A stretch of DNA of 6,464 nucleotides from DASQWC01 sp035640475 (lineage in GTDB: Bacteria > Actinomycetota > JAICYB01): contig DASQWC010000156.1 in NCBI GenBank assembly GCA_035640475.1, positions 1 through 6,464 of the forward strand, written 5' to 3'. Position numbers and translations under genes: made by a program. How positions within the stretch are numbered: position 1 is the first letter of the stretch; every line of letters begins with the position of its first letter. The notes beneath the pieces were generated by a model that saw nothing but the letters and a program-made list of their open reading frames with translations, did not search any database and was not told the DNA's origin. Shown in pieces: positions 1 to 6,104 of the stretch.

Positions 1-292
1 CGCCTTGATCGCCCACATGCTGCTGGCCGAACGGTCGCCGGCACGCGGCTTCTTCTCGTTCCGGCCGTTCGCGAGCTTCGGACGAATCTCTTACGGCGTC
101 TACCTCTTCCACGTTCCGATGGTGTTCCTGATCGTCGGCCATCCCGCAAGGCACATCGGGTTCCCGTTGGTCGTTCTGTACTTCGCCACATCGATCGGCA
201 TGGGCGCGGCTTCGTGGCTGCTGGTCGAACGCAATGCGCTCAAGCTGAAGTCGCGCTTCGGGTCGATGTCGCGGATGCCCGTACGGGCCTAA
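1..292 (+). CDS. Acyltransferase-3 family membrane protein, C-terminal fragment (5' end outside window)
   Basis: Only the last 96 codons are present. The frame is open to the left edge (first full codon at base 2) and ends with TAA at 290-292. The signature GRISYGVYLFHVPM followed by a hydrophobic run (residues about 27-45 of the fragment) and a second hydrophobic stretch (LVVLYFATSIGMGAASWLLVE) is typical of the C-terminal membrane helices of the acyltransferase-3 family (OafA/YrhL type). These proteins move acyl groups onto sugars or lipids of the cell envelope. The catalytic N-terminal part is not in view, so the substrate cannot be inferred. The short basic cytoplasmic-looking tail after the last helix is usual for the family. 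Its stop overlaps by two bases the stop of the SRPBCC gene on the other strand, so the two genes are convergent with no spacer and no visible terminator. Confidence 0.85.
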   Translation, partial: ALIAHMLLAERSPARGFFSFRPFASFGRISYGVYLFHVPMVFLIVGHPARHIGFPLVVLYFATSIGMGAASWLLVERNALKLKSRFGSMSRMPVRA

Positions 293-756
293 GGGGCGGC
301 TTCGGCTTCAGACTTCAGTCGCTCGAGCGTCGTGCGCATGCCGGACTCCCGGTTCTGGCGGCGCAAGACCGGCGCGAGGGGACGCAGCAGGTACGGGAAC
401 GAGACGAGCTCATAGGACTCCGTGAGCTTCGTCCCCGCCCCCTCGGGCTCGAGCTCGTAGCGCCAGCGCGTCATCTCGCGGTTGTGGTAACCGACGTTCA
501 GCAATCCATCAATGGTCCGGAATTCGAATAGTCGCGGAGAGTCGCATTCGGTGATCTCGCACTCGGTCCACCACCGGGCGAGACCCTGTTTGTTGTAGCC
601 GCGAAAGCGGGCACCTTCGGATGGGCCGGCGGCGCCACCGACCCATTCGCAGCGGTAGCAGACGGGAGACCAATTGCCCATGCGGATGACATCCGAGACG
701 AGGCTCCAGACGCGCTCGGGCGGCGCGTCGATGTGGATGCTGACCTCGCCGCGCAT
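289..756 (-). CDS. SRPBCC family protein (polyketide cyclase/dehydrase-like)
   Basis: This 155-residue protein reads from ATG at 756 to TAG at 289-291. The N-terminus has the SRPBCC/START-like opening: a beta strand (EVSIHIDAPPERVWSLVSD, residues 4-22), then GNWSP at 27-31. It is followed by GARFRGYN, an alternating strand pattern, WRYELEPEGAGTKLTESYEL and a long C-terminal helix, so the fold is complete and of normal length. These helix-grip proteins bind hydrophobic ligands, and some act as cyclases or hydrolases. The sequence does not show which ligand. The frame stays open far upstream (to base 1368), but that part is antisense to the copper protein gene and has no protein-like pattern. 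ATG 756 sits exactly at the domain start, and no other ATG/GTG/TTG lies just before it. There is no clear Shine-Dalgarno. The next gene diverges from it across only 48 bases. Confidence 0.85.
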   Translation of the reverse strand: MRGEVSIHIDAPPERVWSLVSDVIRMGNWSPVCYRCEWVGGAAGPSEGARFRGYNKQGLARWWTECEITECDSPRLFEFRTIDGLLNVGYHNREMTRWRYELEPEGAGTKLTESYELVSFPYLLRPLAPVLRRQNRESGMRTTLERLKSEAEAAP

Positions 757-791
757 TCCGACATCGTGCCATAGCCGGATCCGCCGACCGT

Positions 792-807
792 TGCTACAGT
801 TGCGGTG
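792..807 (+). promoter_or_regulatory. Extended -10 box and presumed leaderless GTG start
   Basis: TGC followed by TACAGT (TG at 792-793, hexamer 795-800) matches an extended -10 element (TGn plus TAnnnT). The GTG start codon begins at 805, four bases after the hexamer, where transcription would be expected to start. No Shine-Dalgarno-like purine run precedes the GTG, and there is no convincing -35 box. Together this suggests a leaderless mRNA, which is common in actinobacteria. This is inference from spacing only. Confidence 0.45.
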
Positions 808-2475
808 AGTGGCTTTCCGGTCGCAGGGAGAACACCACTGACGCGCGATACGGCGACGGGGTTCGAGGTCGGGTCGGTCCTGCGCTACGGCATAGCAATC
901 GCGTCGATCGCGGCGGGAGTCGTCCACCTCCTCGCGGCGTCCGCACACACCGAGCACGCGCCGATCCTCGGTTTCTTCGTCGGTGCCGGCATCGCGCAGA
1001 TCCTGTTCGGGACGGCCGTCATCTCTCCCCGACCGCACTCGCTGCTGCTTCGAAGCGGCGCGCTCATGAGCGTCGGGCTCATCGGCGTCTGGGCGGCCTC
1101 GCGCATCTCGGGCCTTCCGTTCGTCGAGGGGGCCGACCATGCGGAGCCGATCGGCGTGAAGGATACGGCGGCCGTCGCACTGGAGCTGCTGGTCGTCATC
1201 GGAGCGCTCGCGCTCGTCGCGGGCGGGCGCTGGTTGTCGATGCGTCTGCGCATGACGGAGCGACACCTCGCCCCGTTGGCCGCCGCGACCGCGCTCATCA
1301 TCGCGCCGGGCATCGTGGTTCCCGCACATCACCATCCGCATGTGCACGGCGAGACAGGACATTCGCACTCAGAGGTGCTCGCAGCGGCACACGTGCACGG
1401 CGAGGGCGCCGCAGGACACGAGCACGGTTCGGCGCTCGCGGGTCACGCACACGCCGGGGACGTGACGGGCCACACGCACGACGCCGGCCATGCGCATTCG
1501 GCGACCGAGACCACCGAAGTCGCGGCCGCACAACCGGCCGCGGCCACACCCGCCGTCACGGGCATCAAGGCATCCGTGCGATACGGACCGTTCCTGATGC
1601 CCCCGGCCGATGCCGGAGGCGACGCGCACTACAACCGGATCCTCACCAATGTCGCCAAGCCCTGCTCGAACTGCTACATCGTGAAGGCCACTCCGAATCT
1701 CGTCTACGCCGATGGGAGCGACGCGAACCTCGACACCGGCGCGATGCTCCACCACGCCGTCTGGACGCGGCCGAGCCGTCCGGACTACACGTGCGATCGC
1801 AACTCGGCGATCGGGTCGCAGGGCGAGCGGTTCTTCGCGTCGGGCAACGAGCGCACGGTCATGCGGCTCCCCGCCGGGTTCGGCTACTTCGTCGGCACCG
1901 ACTCGTGGACGTTGATCGCCGAGATCATGAATCACAGCGATCAGGCGAGAGCGATGTATGTGACGCTGGACGTCCTCTACCGGCCGGCGTCGGACAAGCT
2001 GCGCAAGGTGACACCGGTATGGATGGACATCGACAACTGCGGCGACTCGCAGTACTCGATTCCCGCCGGTAGGTCGAACCAGCTGTGGACGTGGGAGTCC
2101 ACGATCACCGGCCGCGTCGTGTCGACGGCCGGACACGTGCACAACAGCGGTATCAAGACGGTGCTGACCAACGAGACGACCCACCAGGAGATGTGCACGT
2201 CGGTGGCGGGCTACGGCAAGAAAGCGGAGTACATGGGCTCGATCGAGTCCATGAGCGACTGCGTGTGGGACAAGATCGGGATCGTGCGCGAGGGTGAGAA
2301 ACTCGGGCTCCGCGCGTTCTACGACAGCGCCAAGGCGCAGTACGACGTGATGGGCATCAACATCGCATTCGTGTACGAGACGAGCGATCTCGCTGGCGGG
2401 ACGACGCCCCCACGCTCGGACGCTCCCCGCGAGCAGTCACCCCCGCCGTCGGGCGGGCACGACCACGGCCCGTAA
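805..2475 (+). CDS. Five-helix membrane protein with His-rich linker and PHM/SURNod19-like two-copper monooxygenase domain
   Basis: The product has 556 residues in three parts. (a) Residues about 28-172 hold five hydrophobic helices (near 28-46, 54-73, 81-98, 121-139, 155-172). With the N-terminus inside, an odd number places the rest outside the membrane. (b) Residues 175-231 are a linker with 17 histidines and five GHxH motifs. (c) Residues about 253-530 form the exported domain. It carries HH (316-317), H377, HxH (444/446) and M516. The order and spacing closely follow the copper ligands of rat peptidylglycine alpha-hydroxylating monooxygenase (H107, H108, H172, H242, H244, M314); the last interval, HxH to Met, is 70 residues in both. 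All six cysteines (287, 290, 330, 412, 464, 486) lie in this domain, as expected for disulfides. The pattern also recalls the SURNod19 family, and I cannot separate the two by eye. The tail adds a sixth GHxH (551-554). The substrate is unknown. GTG 805 is the only plausible start; the next in-frame ATG is residue 88, inside helix three. Confidence 0.8.
   Translation: MSGFPVAGRTPLTRDTATGFEVGSVLRYGIAIASIAAGVVHLLAASAHTEHAPILGFFVGAGIAQILFGTAVISPRPHSLLLRSGALMSVGLIGVWAASRISGLPFVEGADHAEPIGVKDTAAVALELLVVIGALALVAGGRWLSMRLRMTERHLAPLAAATALIIAPGIVVPAHHHPHVHGETGHSHSEVLAAAHVHGEGAAGHEHGSALAGHAHAGDVTGHTHDAGHAHSATETTEVAAAQPAAATPAVTGIKASVRYGPFLMPPADAGGDAHYNRILTNVAKPCSNCYIVKATPNLVYADGSDANLDTGAMLHHAVWTRPSRPDYTCDRNSAIGSQGERFFASGNERTVMRLPAGFGYFVGTDSWTLIAEIMNHSDQARAMYVTLDVLYRPASDKLRKVTPVWMDIDNCGDSQYSIPAGRSNQLWTWESTITGRVVSTAGHVHNSGIKTVLTNETTHQEMCTSVAGYGKKAEYMGSIESMSDCVWDKIGIVREGEKLGLRAFYDSAKAQYDVMGINIAFVYETSDLAGGTTPPRSDAPREQSPPPSGGHDHGP
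1327..1497 (+). repeat. Histidine-rich GHxH repeat segment within the copper protein gene
   Basis: This codes for residues 175-231, with 17 His in 57 positions. GHxH occurs at 185-188, 204-207, 213-216, 222-225 and 228-231 (GHSH, GHEH, GHAH, GHTH, GHAH). The block HVHGE-x(n)-GHxH appears twice in succession (179-188 and 196-207), which suggests growth by internal duplication. Such segments usually chelate Cu, Zn or Ni. Here one sits between the membrane part and a predicted copper enzyme, so copper capture is the natural guess. Confidence 0.75.
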
Positions 2476-2489
2476 CGCAAGTCCGCCGC

Positions 2490-2495
2490 TATACT
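2490..2495 (+). promoter_or_regulatory. -10 box of the tRNA gene
   Basis: TATACT is a near-consensus -10 hexamer ending 12 bases before the first tRNA base. Transcription would therefore start about 5-6 bases upstream of the mature 5' end. No recognisable -35 box sits 16-18 bases upstream, where the sequence is the 3' end of the preceding gene. The box implies the tRNA has its own promoter. Confidence 0.55.
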
Positions 2496-2507
2496 CGATT
2501 TTCGCGA

Positions 2508-2584
2508 CGCGGGGTGGAGCAGTCAGGTAGCTCGCTGGGCTCATAACCCAGAGGTCGCAGGTTCAAATCCTGCCCCCGCTACCA
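2508..2584 (+). tRNA. Initiator tRNA-fMet (CAT anticodon)
   Basis: This is a full 77-base cloverleaf with encoded CCA. The acceptor stem is CGCGGGG against CCCCGCT, the D arm has GAGC/GCTC, and the anticodon stem CTGGG/CCCAG encloses loop CTCATAA (anticodon CAT at 2542-2544). The T arm is GCAGG/CCTGC around TTCAAAT, followed by A73 and CCA. Two features mark it as the initiator rather than the elongator: base 1 (C) faces base 72 (T) without a Watson-Crick pair, and three consecutive G-C pairs (GGG/CCC) lie next to the anticodon loop. It stands alone rather than in a tRNA cluster, 32 bases after the copper protein gene. Confidence 0.97.
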
Positions 2585-2618
2585 AGCAAAGGCCGCCTGT
2601 CAGGCGGCTTTTGCTTTT
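2584..2618 (+). terminator. Intrinsic terminator after the tRNA, possibly bidirectional
   Basis: A 14-bp stem pairs 2584-2597 with 2603-2616 around the loop TGTCA, with only one G·T wobble (2591/2609). The core is GCCGCC/GGCGGC, flanked by AAGCAAA/TTTGCTT, so there is a T-rich run on the right arm and an A-rich run on the left. Read on + it ends in TTTTGCTTTT; read on - it also ends in a T-rich run, so it could stop transcripts from both sides. The left arm begins at the final A of the tRNA CCA end. Confidence 0.85.
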
Positions 2619-2642
2619 ACGAGCGCTGCACTTCACGAGTAG

Positions 2643-2649
2643 AAGGGGA
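2643..2649 (+). promoter_or_regulatory. Shine-Dalgarno deciding the TTG start of the cupin gene
   Basis: AAGGGGA, six bases before TTG 2656, is a good match to the anti-Shine-Dalgarno target. It fixes the start at 2656 rather than at the earlier in-frame TTG at 2611, which lies inside the terminator hairpin. Confidence 0.65.
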
Positions 2650-2655
2650 AGTGAA

Positions 2656-3024
2656 TTGCGCTATACGAGGGTGTTCAGCGACGCCGACGGCGAGTCGCAC
2701 TTCGAAGACGTCGAGCCCGAGCTTGTCCGAACGCACGTCACCGACAACTTCCCGCCCCTGCTCGTCTCGGAGTCGATCCCGGCCGCGAGTGCCGCGTTCG
2801 TGTCTGCGCCGAGGGGCGACGACGAGCCGGAGTGGCACAACGCACCGAACCGCCAGTTCGTCGTATGGCTGGACGGCGAGTCCGAGGTCCAGACGAGCGA
2901 CGGTGAGGTGCGCCGGTTTCGAACCGGCGACGTCCTGCTCGTGGAGGACACGACCGGCAAGGGCCACTTGTCTCGCGGTGTGGGCGAGAGCGGAAGCCGC
3001 GTGCTGTTCGTCCGCCTGCCTTGA
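2656..3024 (+). CDS. Cupin domain-containing protein
   Basis: This protein has 122 residues, starts at TTG and stops with TGA. After an N-terminal segment rich in acidic residues (RYTRVFSDADGESHFEDVE), the core reads EWHNAPNRQFVVWLDGE (residues 59-75), a turn with SDGEVRRFRTGDVLLVEDTTGKGH (to residue 104), and a final strand VLFVRL. This is one small beta-barrel cupin. The usual metal-binding motifs are reduced: H61 stands where the first motif normally has HxH, and H104 is the second-motif histidine. It may therefore bind metal weakly or not at all. No signal peptide or membrane segment is visible, so it is probably cytosolic. Its substrate cannot be told. It is isolated upstream by the terminator and is convergent with the next gene, with 35 bases between their stops. 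Confidence 0.82.
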   Translation: MRYTRVFSDADGESHFEDVEPELVRTHVTDNFPPLLVSESIPAASAAFVSAPRGDDEPEWHNAPNRQFVVWLDGESEVQTSDGEVRRFRTGDVLLVEDTTGKGHLSRGVGESGSRVLFVRLP

Positions 3025-3059
3025 GTGATCCGAACCGGCGGCTTTGACTCTGAGTTAGC

Positions 3060-3416
3060 TCACGCGATGCCGGCTGTCTTGTCCAGACGCTGGAGCAGGC
3101 GGTGCGCAGCGAGTTCCACGCTCTTGTGGCGCCACTCCGAGGCGCGGTAGACGCACGCGATGAGACCCGTTCGGTGAACGCGCCTGAGGTCACCGAAGAC
3201 GAAGGCGTAGCGAGACTTCCTCCGGTCTGGGACGCCGTCGGTGAGACCGAGATGCCACCGCGCGTAGTCGTCCCACGAGTGATTCTTGAGGAAGGCGTTC
3301 TGCTCGGCCGCGCGCGGCTGCACCTCGCCCCAGTCGCTGCGCAGGACGTACTGCCCGGCGTCGATCAGCCGCTTCGCGTGCGCGACGGCTCGTCTGTTGA
3401 CCGTGTACTTCGCCAC
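3060..3416 (-). CDS. Uncharacterised conserved-looking 118-residue protein
   Basis: It starts at GTG 3416 and stops with TGA at 3060-3062. I cannot attach a named domain. The protein is soluble and mixed in charge, with patterned blocks rich in aromatic residues: QYVLRSDWGEVQP (22-34), SWDDYARWHLGL (47-58), YAFVFGDLRRVHRTGLIACV (70-89), YRASEWRHKSVELAAHRLLQ (90-109). The dense Trp/His/Arg content and good codon pattern argue for a real gene, while the opposite-strand frame reads as a basic low-quality shadow. My impression is that similar hypothetical proteins occur in other actinobacteria, but I cannot verify this here. No Shine-Dalgarno is obvious; a small hairpin (GGGC/GCCC) lies just before the start. 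It lies 59 bases downstream of the LuxR-type gene on the same strand and could be read through from it. Confidence 0.75.
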   Translation of the reverse strand: MAKYTVNRRAVAHAKRLIDAGQYVLRSDWGEVQPRAAEQNAFLKNHSWDDYARWHLGLTDGVPDRRKSRYAFVFGDLRRVHRTGLIACVYRASEWRHKSVELAAHRLLQRLDKTAGIA

Positions 3417-3475
3417 TATGGGCTGCTTGCCCGCTCGCCTGCGTTCCTACGCATGAACAACTACCGGGAGACGAC

Positions 3476-5125
3476 CTAGACCAGGTCGTTCTCGTACGCG
3501 AACGCGGTGGCGGCAGCGCGCGAGGACACGCCGACCTTCGCGAAGATGTTGCTCACGTGGCGAGCAACCGTCTTCTCGGACAGGACGAGCTCGCTCGCGA
3601 TCTGCCGGTTCTTCTTTCCGGCCGCCACGAGCCGCAGCACTTCGAGCTCGCGTGGGCTCAATCCACCCGCAGCCTGGTCGCCGTCGCTGCCGGAAATGTC
3701 GACCACGCGCTGGACATCGGGAGTAGCGCCGAGCGCCTCGAAGGCCGCACGTGCGCCGTCGAACTCGAGCTCGGCTGTCGCGTCGTCTCCGAGCGCCCGG
3801 CACGCCAGTCCCACGAGAACGCGCACCCGTGCCGCCTCGTGCGGCGCATCGAGGTCCCGCCACGCGCCGTACGCCTCGCGCAGCTTCGCGAGTCCCTCGC
3901 GCACGTTGCCCTCACCGAGCAGAACCGCACCGAGCGCGTGAGCCGCGACCGCGTGGAGGTACGGCGCTCCCCTGGCTGCCGCGATCTCGACCAGCTCATC
4001 CGCCGCCGCGCGTGCGGACGCGAGATCCTCAGCGGCGAGCATGATCTCGACGTTTGCGGTCAAGACCTTCGCTCGCTCCGGCAGATGCTGAGTCTCGTCC
4101 AGGACACGGCGGATCGAGGAAGCGGCGACGTCGATGTGTCCCTGTGCGAGCCGCAACAACGACAGACCCGGCTCGGGTTCTCGTCCGACTTCGCTGGCCT
4201 TGCGGTAGGAGGCTTCGGAATCGGCGAACTCGCCACGCAGTCGCAGAACTTCGCCGAGCTGGTAATGTGCCGAGCCCAACGTGTTCCAGTTCGGCGGTCC
4301 CGAAAGCAATTCGCACGCGTGTCGCGCGGCGTCGAGCGCGTCCGGCCACGCGCCGTGCACCTGAAGGATTTCGCATCTGTGGATCAGGCATTGTCCGCGG
4401 TAGGGAACGAGGTCGGGCTGTGCGTCGCACCAACGCGTGAGCGCGTTCGTCCATTCACGAGCACGACGGAGATCGAACAACTCGTTACAAGTGCTGATCA
4501 TCGCGCAGTAGCAGATGCCGGCGAGCATCGGCATCACCTCGCCGGCAGTCACGGCGACCATGACTTCGTCAAGTAAGGCGAGACCGTCGGCAACCTTGCC
4601 CGTCATGCACAGCGCCTGTCCGAGCCCGAGACGGGCCATCCCGAGATTGTCGTTGTCGCGGAACCTCGTTGAGATCTCGACGGCTTGACGGAAGTTGTCG
4701 GCCGCTGAGGCCGGATCGCCCGAATACATGATCGGAAGGCTCGAAAGGACGAGCAAGATGGCTTGCTCGGAACACTCTTCACCAAAATCCTCGAGCACGC
4801 GACGTCCACGGGCGATCCACCCCATTGCTGGAGCCATGTCGCCGCGGAAGAACAGCCCGGCGGCGTAAAGGAACGCGCAGCGTGCGGCGCGAGGAGGATC
4901 GCCGCGACGCAACCACTCGTGGTGCGCGCGCGTCCATGCGTCACCGCACTGGTCGTCGTGTGCCGTGAGGTATGCCGACAACGCGAGAAGTTCGAGATCG
5001 TCTACGTCGAGCGAGCCGTCTGTGTCCGCCGCGCAGAGCTCACGGAACGCCTCGCCCCAGGACCTGGGCGCATAAGCGTCCCGGCCGCGCTCCACCGGAC
5101 TTCTCATCGCCACCACGATACGCAT
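3476..5125 (-). CDS. LuxR-family transcriptional regulator with TPR-like sensor region
   Basis: This 549-residue protein ends in a typical GerE/LuxR helix-turn-helix (residues 487-549: LSPRELEVLRLVAAGKKNRQ then IASELVLSEKTVARHVSNIF). The preceding roughly 450 residues are helical pairs of TPR type; one clear repeat is at about 286-319 (AHYQLGEVLRLRGEFADSEA and following). There is no Walker A motif, so it is not a MalT/LAL-type STAND ATPase, and there is no receiver domain, so it is not a classical response regulator. TPR regions bind peptides or partner proteins, so the signal is probably a protein or peptide. It starts at ATG 5125 or the in-frame ATG 5107. The second has a GGTGG stretch just upstream, and the choice is open. 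It follows the 107-residue gene by 46 bases on the same strand and is likely co-transcribed with it. Targets are unknown. Confidence 0.88.
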   Translation of the reverse strand: MRIVVAMRSPVERGRDAYAPRSWGEAFRELCAADTDGSLDVDDLELLALSAYLTAHDDQCGDAWTRAHHEWLRRGDPPRAARCAFLYAAGLFFRGDMAPAMGWIARGRRVLEDFGEECSEQAILLVLSSLPIMYSGDPASAADNFRQAVEISTRFRDNDNLGMARLGLGQALCMTGKVADGLALLDEVMVAVTAGEVMPMLAGICYCAMISTCNELFDLRRAREWTNALTRWCDAQPDLVPYRGQCLIHRCEILQVHGAWPDALDAARHACELLSGPPNWNTLGSAHYQLGEVLRLRGEFADSEASYRKASEVGREPEPGLSLLRLAQGHIDVAASSIRRVLDETQHLPERAKVLTANVEIMLAAEDLASARAAADELVEIAAARGAPYLHAVAAHALGAVLLGEGNVREGLAKLREAYGAWRDLDAPHEAARVRVLVGLACRALGDDATAELEFDGARAAFEALGATPDVQRVVDISGSDGDQAAGGLSPRELEVLRLVAAGKKNRQIASELVLSEKTVARHVSNIFAKVGVSSRAAATAFAYENDLV

Positions 5126-5171
5126 GGCGCAGCAGTCGGCACCGAAGACACGTTAATGAATCGACCGAGCT

Positions 5172-5495
5172 CTACGAACTGCGTGCTTTGTCCTGCTCGG
5201 CCTTGTACACGCAGATCGCCAGGTGCGCGTCGAGAACGGCCTTGCGCGTCGACTCTGCCACGCCCTCGTCTGCCTCGACGGCATACTTGGCGCTGTCGCC
5301 GGCCTGCTCGAGCTCGATTGTGGCTTCCCAACCTTTGCCGTCACCGGCGAACTTGATCGCCTTGCCCGCCTTCTTCGCGAATTCGCGGACGACTGCGAGC
5401 AACACGGGAGACGCAGCCTTGTCGGCCTCCGTCGTCTCCAGAGCCTTGTCGATGGACGACTGAATCGCCGTCAACGATTCCACGTAGTCCGTCAT
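5172..5495 (-). CDS. Small acidic/lysine-rich protein of unknown function
   Basis: This 107-residue protein reads from ATG 5495 to TAG 5172-5174. It has a consensus ribosome binding site and a mostly helical composition. A first helix (TDYVESLTAIQSSIDKALET) is followed by VLLAVVREFAKKAGKAIKFA (31-50), then GKGWEATIELEQAGDSAKYA (53-72) and a last helix VAESTRKAVLDAHLAICVYK (79-98) with one cysteine (C95). There is no signal peptide, membrane segment or recognised domain, so it is probably a cytosolic helical bundle or a partner protein. It is the first gene of a probable two-gene unit with the TPR-LuxR regulator and is divergent from the ATPase gene across 60 bases. TPR proteins often read a small partner, so it might be the ligand or modulator of the regulator. 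That is inference from position only. Confidence 0.78.
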   Translation of the reverse strand: MTDYVESLTAIQSSIDKALETTEADKAASPVLLAVVREFAKKAGKAIKFAGDGKGWEATIELEQAGDSAKYAVEADEGVAESTRKAVLDAHLAICVYKAEQDKARSS

Positions 5496-5501
5496 CGAGT
5501 G

Positions 5502-5507
5502 CCTCCT
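5502..5507 (-). promoter_or_regulatory. Consensus Shine-Dalgarno of the 107-residue protein gene
   Basis: On the minus strand the sequence AGGAGG lies six bases before ATG 5495, within a longer purine run (GAGAGGAGG). It is the strongest ribosome binding site in the window. It fixes the start and suggests high translation compared with the neighbouring genes. Confidence 0.8.
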
Positions 5508-5555
5508 CTCTCACCCTGCAATGCTGATTGTGGATCATTTGAACGGACTCGACAC

Positions 5556-6104
5556 ATGACGTCACACCTGTTCGTCATCACCGGACCCCCCGGGAGCGGC
5601 AAGACGCCGATCATCCGTGAGTTGGCCTCGATGGGATTCAGCGGTGTCGCAGAGCCCGCCCGTGAGGTCATTGCCGAGCAGCGCGCATCGGGCGGCAGCG
5701 GCCTGTGGGAGCGAGACAGGGCGTTGTTCTGCCGGTTGATGCTGTCCCGCGCGCTCGACGACTTCGAGCGCCACCGCACGAGCGGCCGCCCCGTGTTCTT
5801 CGATCGCGCGTTGCCCGACCTCGTCGCGTACGCCGAAGGGTCGGCATCGATCATCGCCGAGGTGCGCGCGGCGATGGATGGACGTCGCTACAACGACATC
5901 GTCTTCTTCGCGCCGAGCTGGCCCGAGATCTACACGACCGACGAGGACCGCACCGCGACCTTCGAGATGGCTCACGAGTTCGGCGAGACGATCCGCGGCG
6001 TGTACCTCGATCTCGGCTACACGATCCTCGAGGTTCCCAAGGCAACGCCGGCGAAACGAGCGGCGTTCGTCCTCGACTCGGCGGGGGTTGACACGGGCAA
6101 ATAG
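5556..6104 (+). CDS. AAA_28-type P-loop ATPase / putative kinase
   Basis: This 182-residue protein begins at ATG 5556 with strand LFVITG leading into the Walker A motif GPPGSGKT (residues 10-17). A Walker-B-like strand PVFFDRALPD carries D83-R84. The C-terminal half has FFAPSWPEIYTTDEDR (W122, D129, R132), a helix, then LGYTILEVPKATPAKRAAFVL. This order and the full length match the AAA_28 group (NadR-kinase-like small ATPases), which are thought to phosphorylate small molecules. The substrate is unknown. The frame stays open upstream to 5223, but that part lies antisense to the 107-residue gene; ATG 5556 starts exactly at the fold. The Shine-Dalgarno is weak. The stop TAG (6102-6104) lies inside a palindrome that reaches into the following PadR gene 20 bases away, so the two may be co-transcribed. 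Confidence 0.87.
   Translation: MTSHLFVITGPPGSGKTPIIRELASMGFSGVAEPAREVIAEQRASGGSGLWERDRALFCRLMLSRALDDFERHRTSGRPVFFDRALPDLVAYAEGSASIIAEVRAAMDGRRYNDIVFFAPSWPEIYTTDEDRTATFEMAHEFGETIRGVYLDLGYTILEVPKATPAKRAAFVLDSAGVDTGK

Noticed and set aside
757..1368. Upstream open extension of the SRPBCC frame on the minus strand, making a 359-residue protein
   Set aside because: The added part is Arg/Asp-rich with no domain pattern and lies antisense to the membrane-helix coding part of the copper gene. The SRPBCC fold starts exactly at ATG 756.
1369..2184. Long minus-strand open frame (271 residues) opposite the copper domain
   Set aside because: It has composition typical of the reverse of a GC-rich gene, repetitive Arg/Val/Asp and no motif. 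The + frame has a complete ligand pattern.
2651..3028. GTG-started + frame overlapping the cupin gene
   Set aside because: It is Ser/Arg/Thr-rich shadow sequence. The cupin frame has conserved-type beta strands and a properly spaced Shine-Dalgarno before TTG 2656.
3025..3059. Possible terminator between the convergent cupin and 118-residue genes (CCGAACCGGCGG)
   Set aside because: The inverted repeat is only three to four bases and has no T-run.
3557..4576. 339-residue + frame opposite the LuxR-type gene
   Set aside because: It is antisense to a clear TPR plus helix-turn-helix protein, and its own translation shows no fold or motif.
5521..5541. TGAT/ATCA dyad in the divergent spacer as an operator
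   Set aside because: The arms are only four bases and do not extend, so this is expected by chance.
5223..5555. N-terminal extension of the ATPase frame
   Set aside because: It would lie antisense to the 107-residue gene, which has its own consensus ribosome binding site. The P-loop strand begins directly at ATG 5556.
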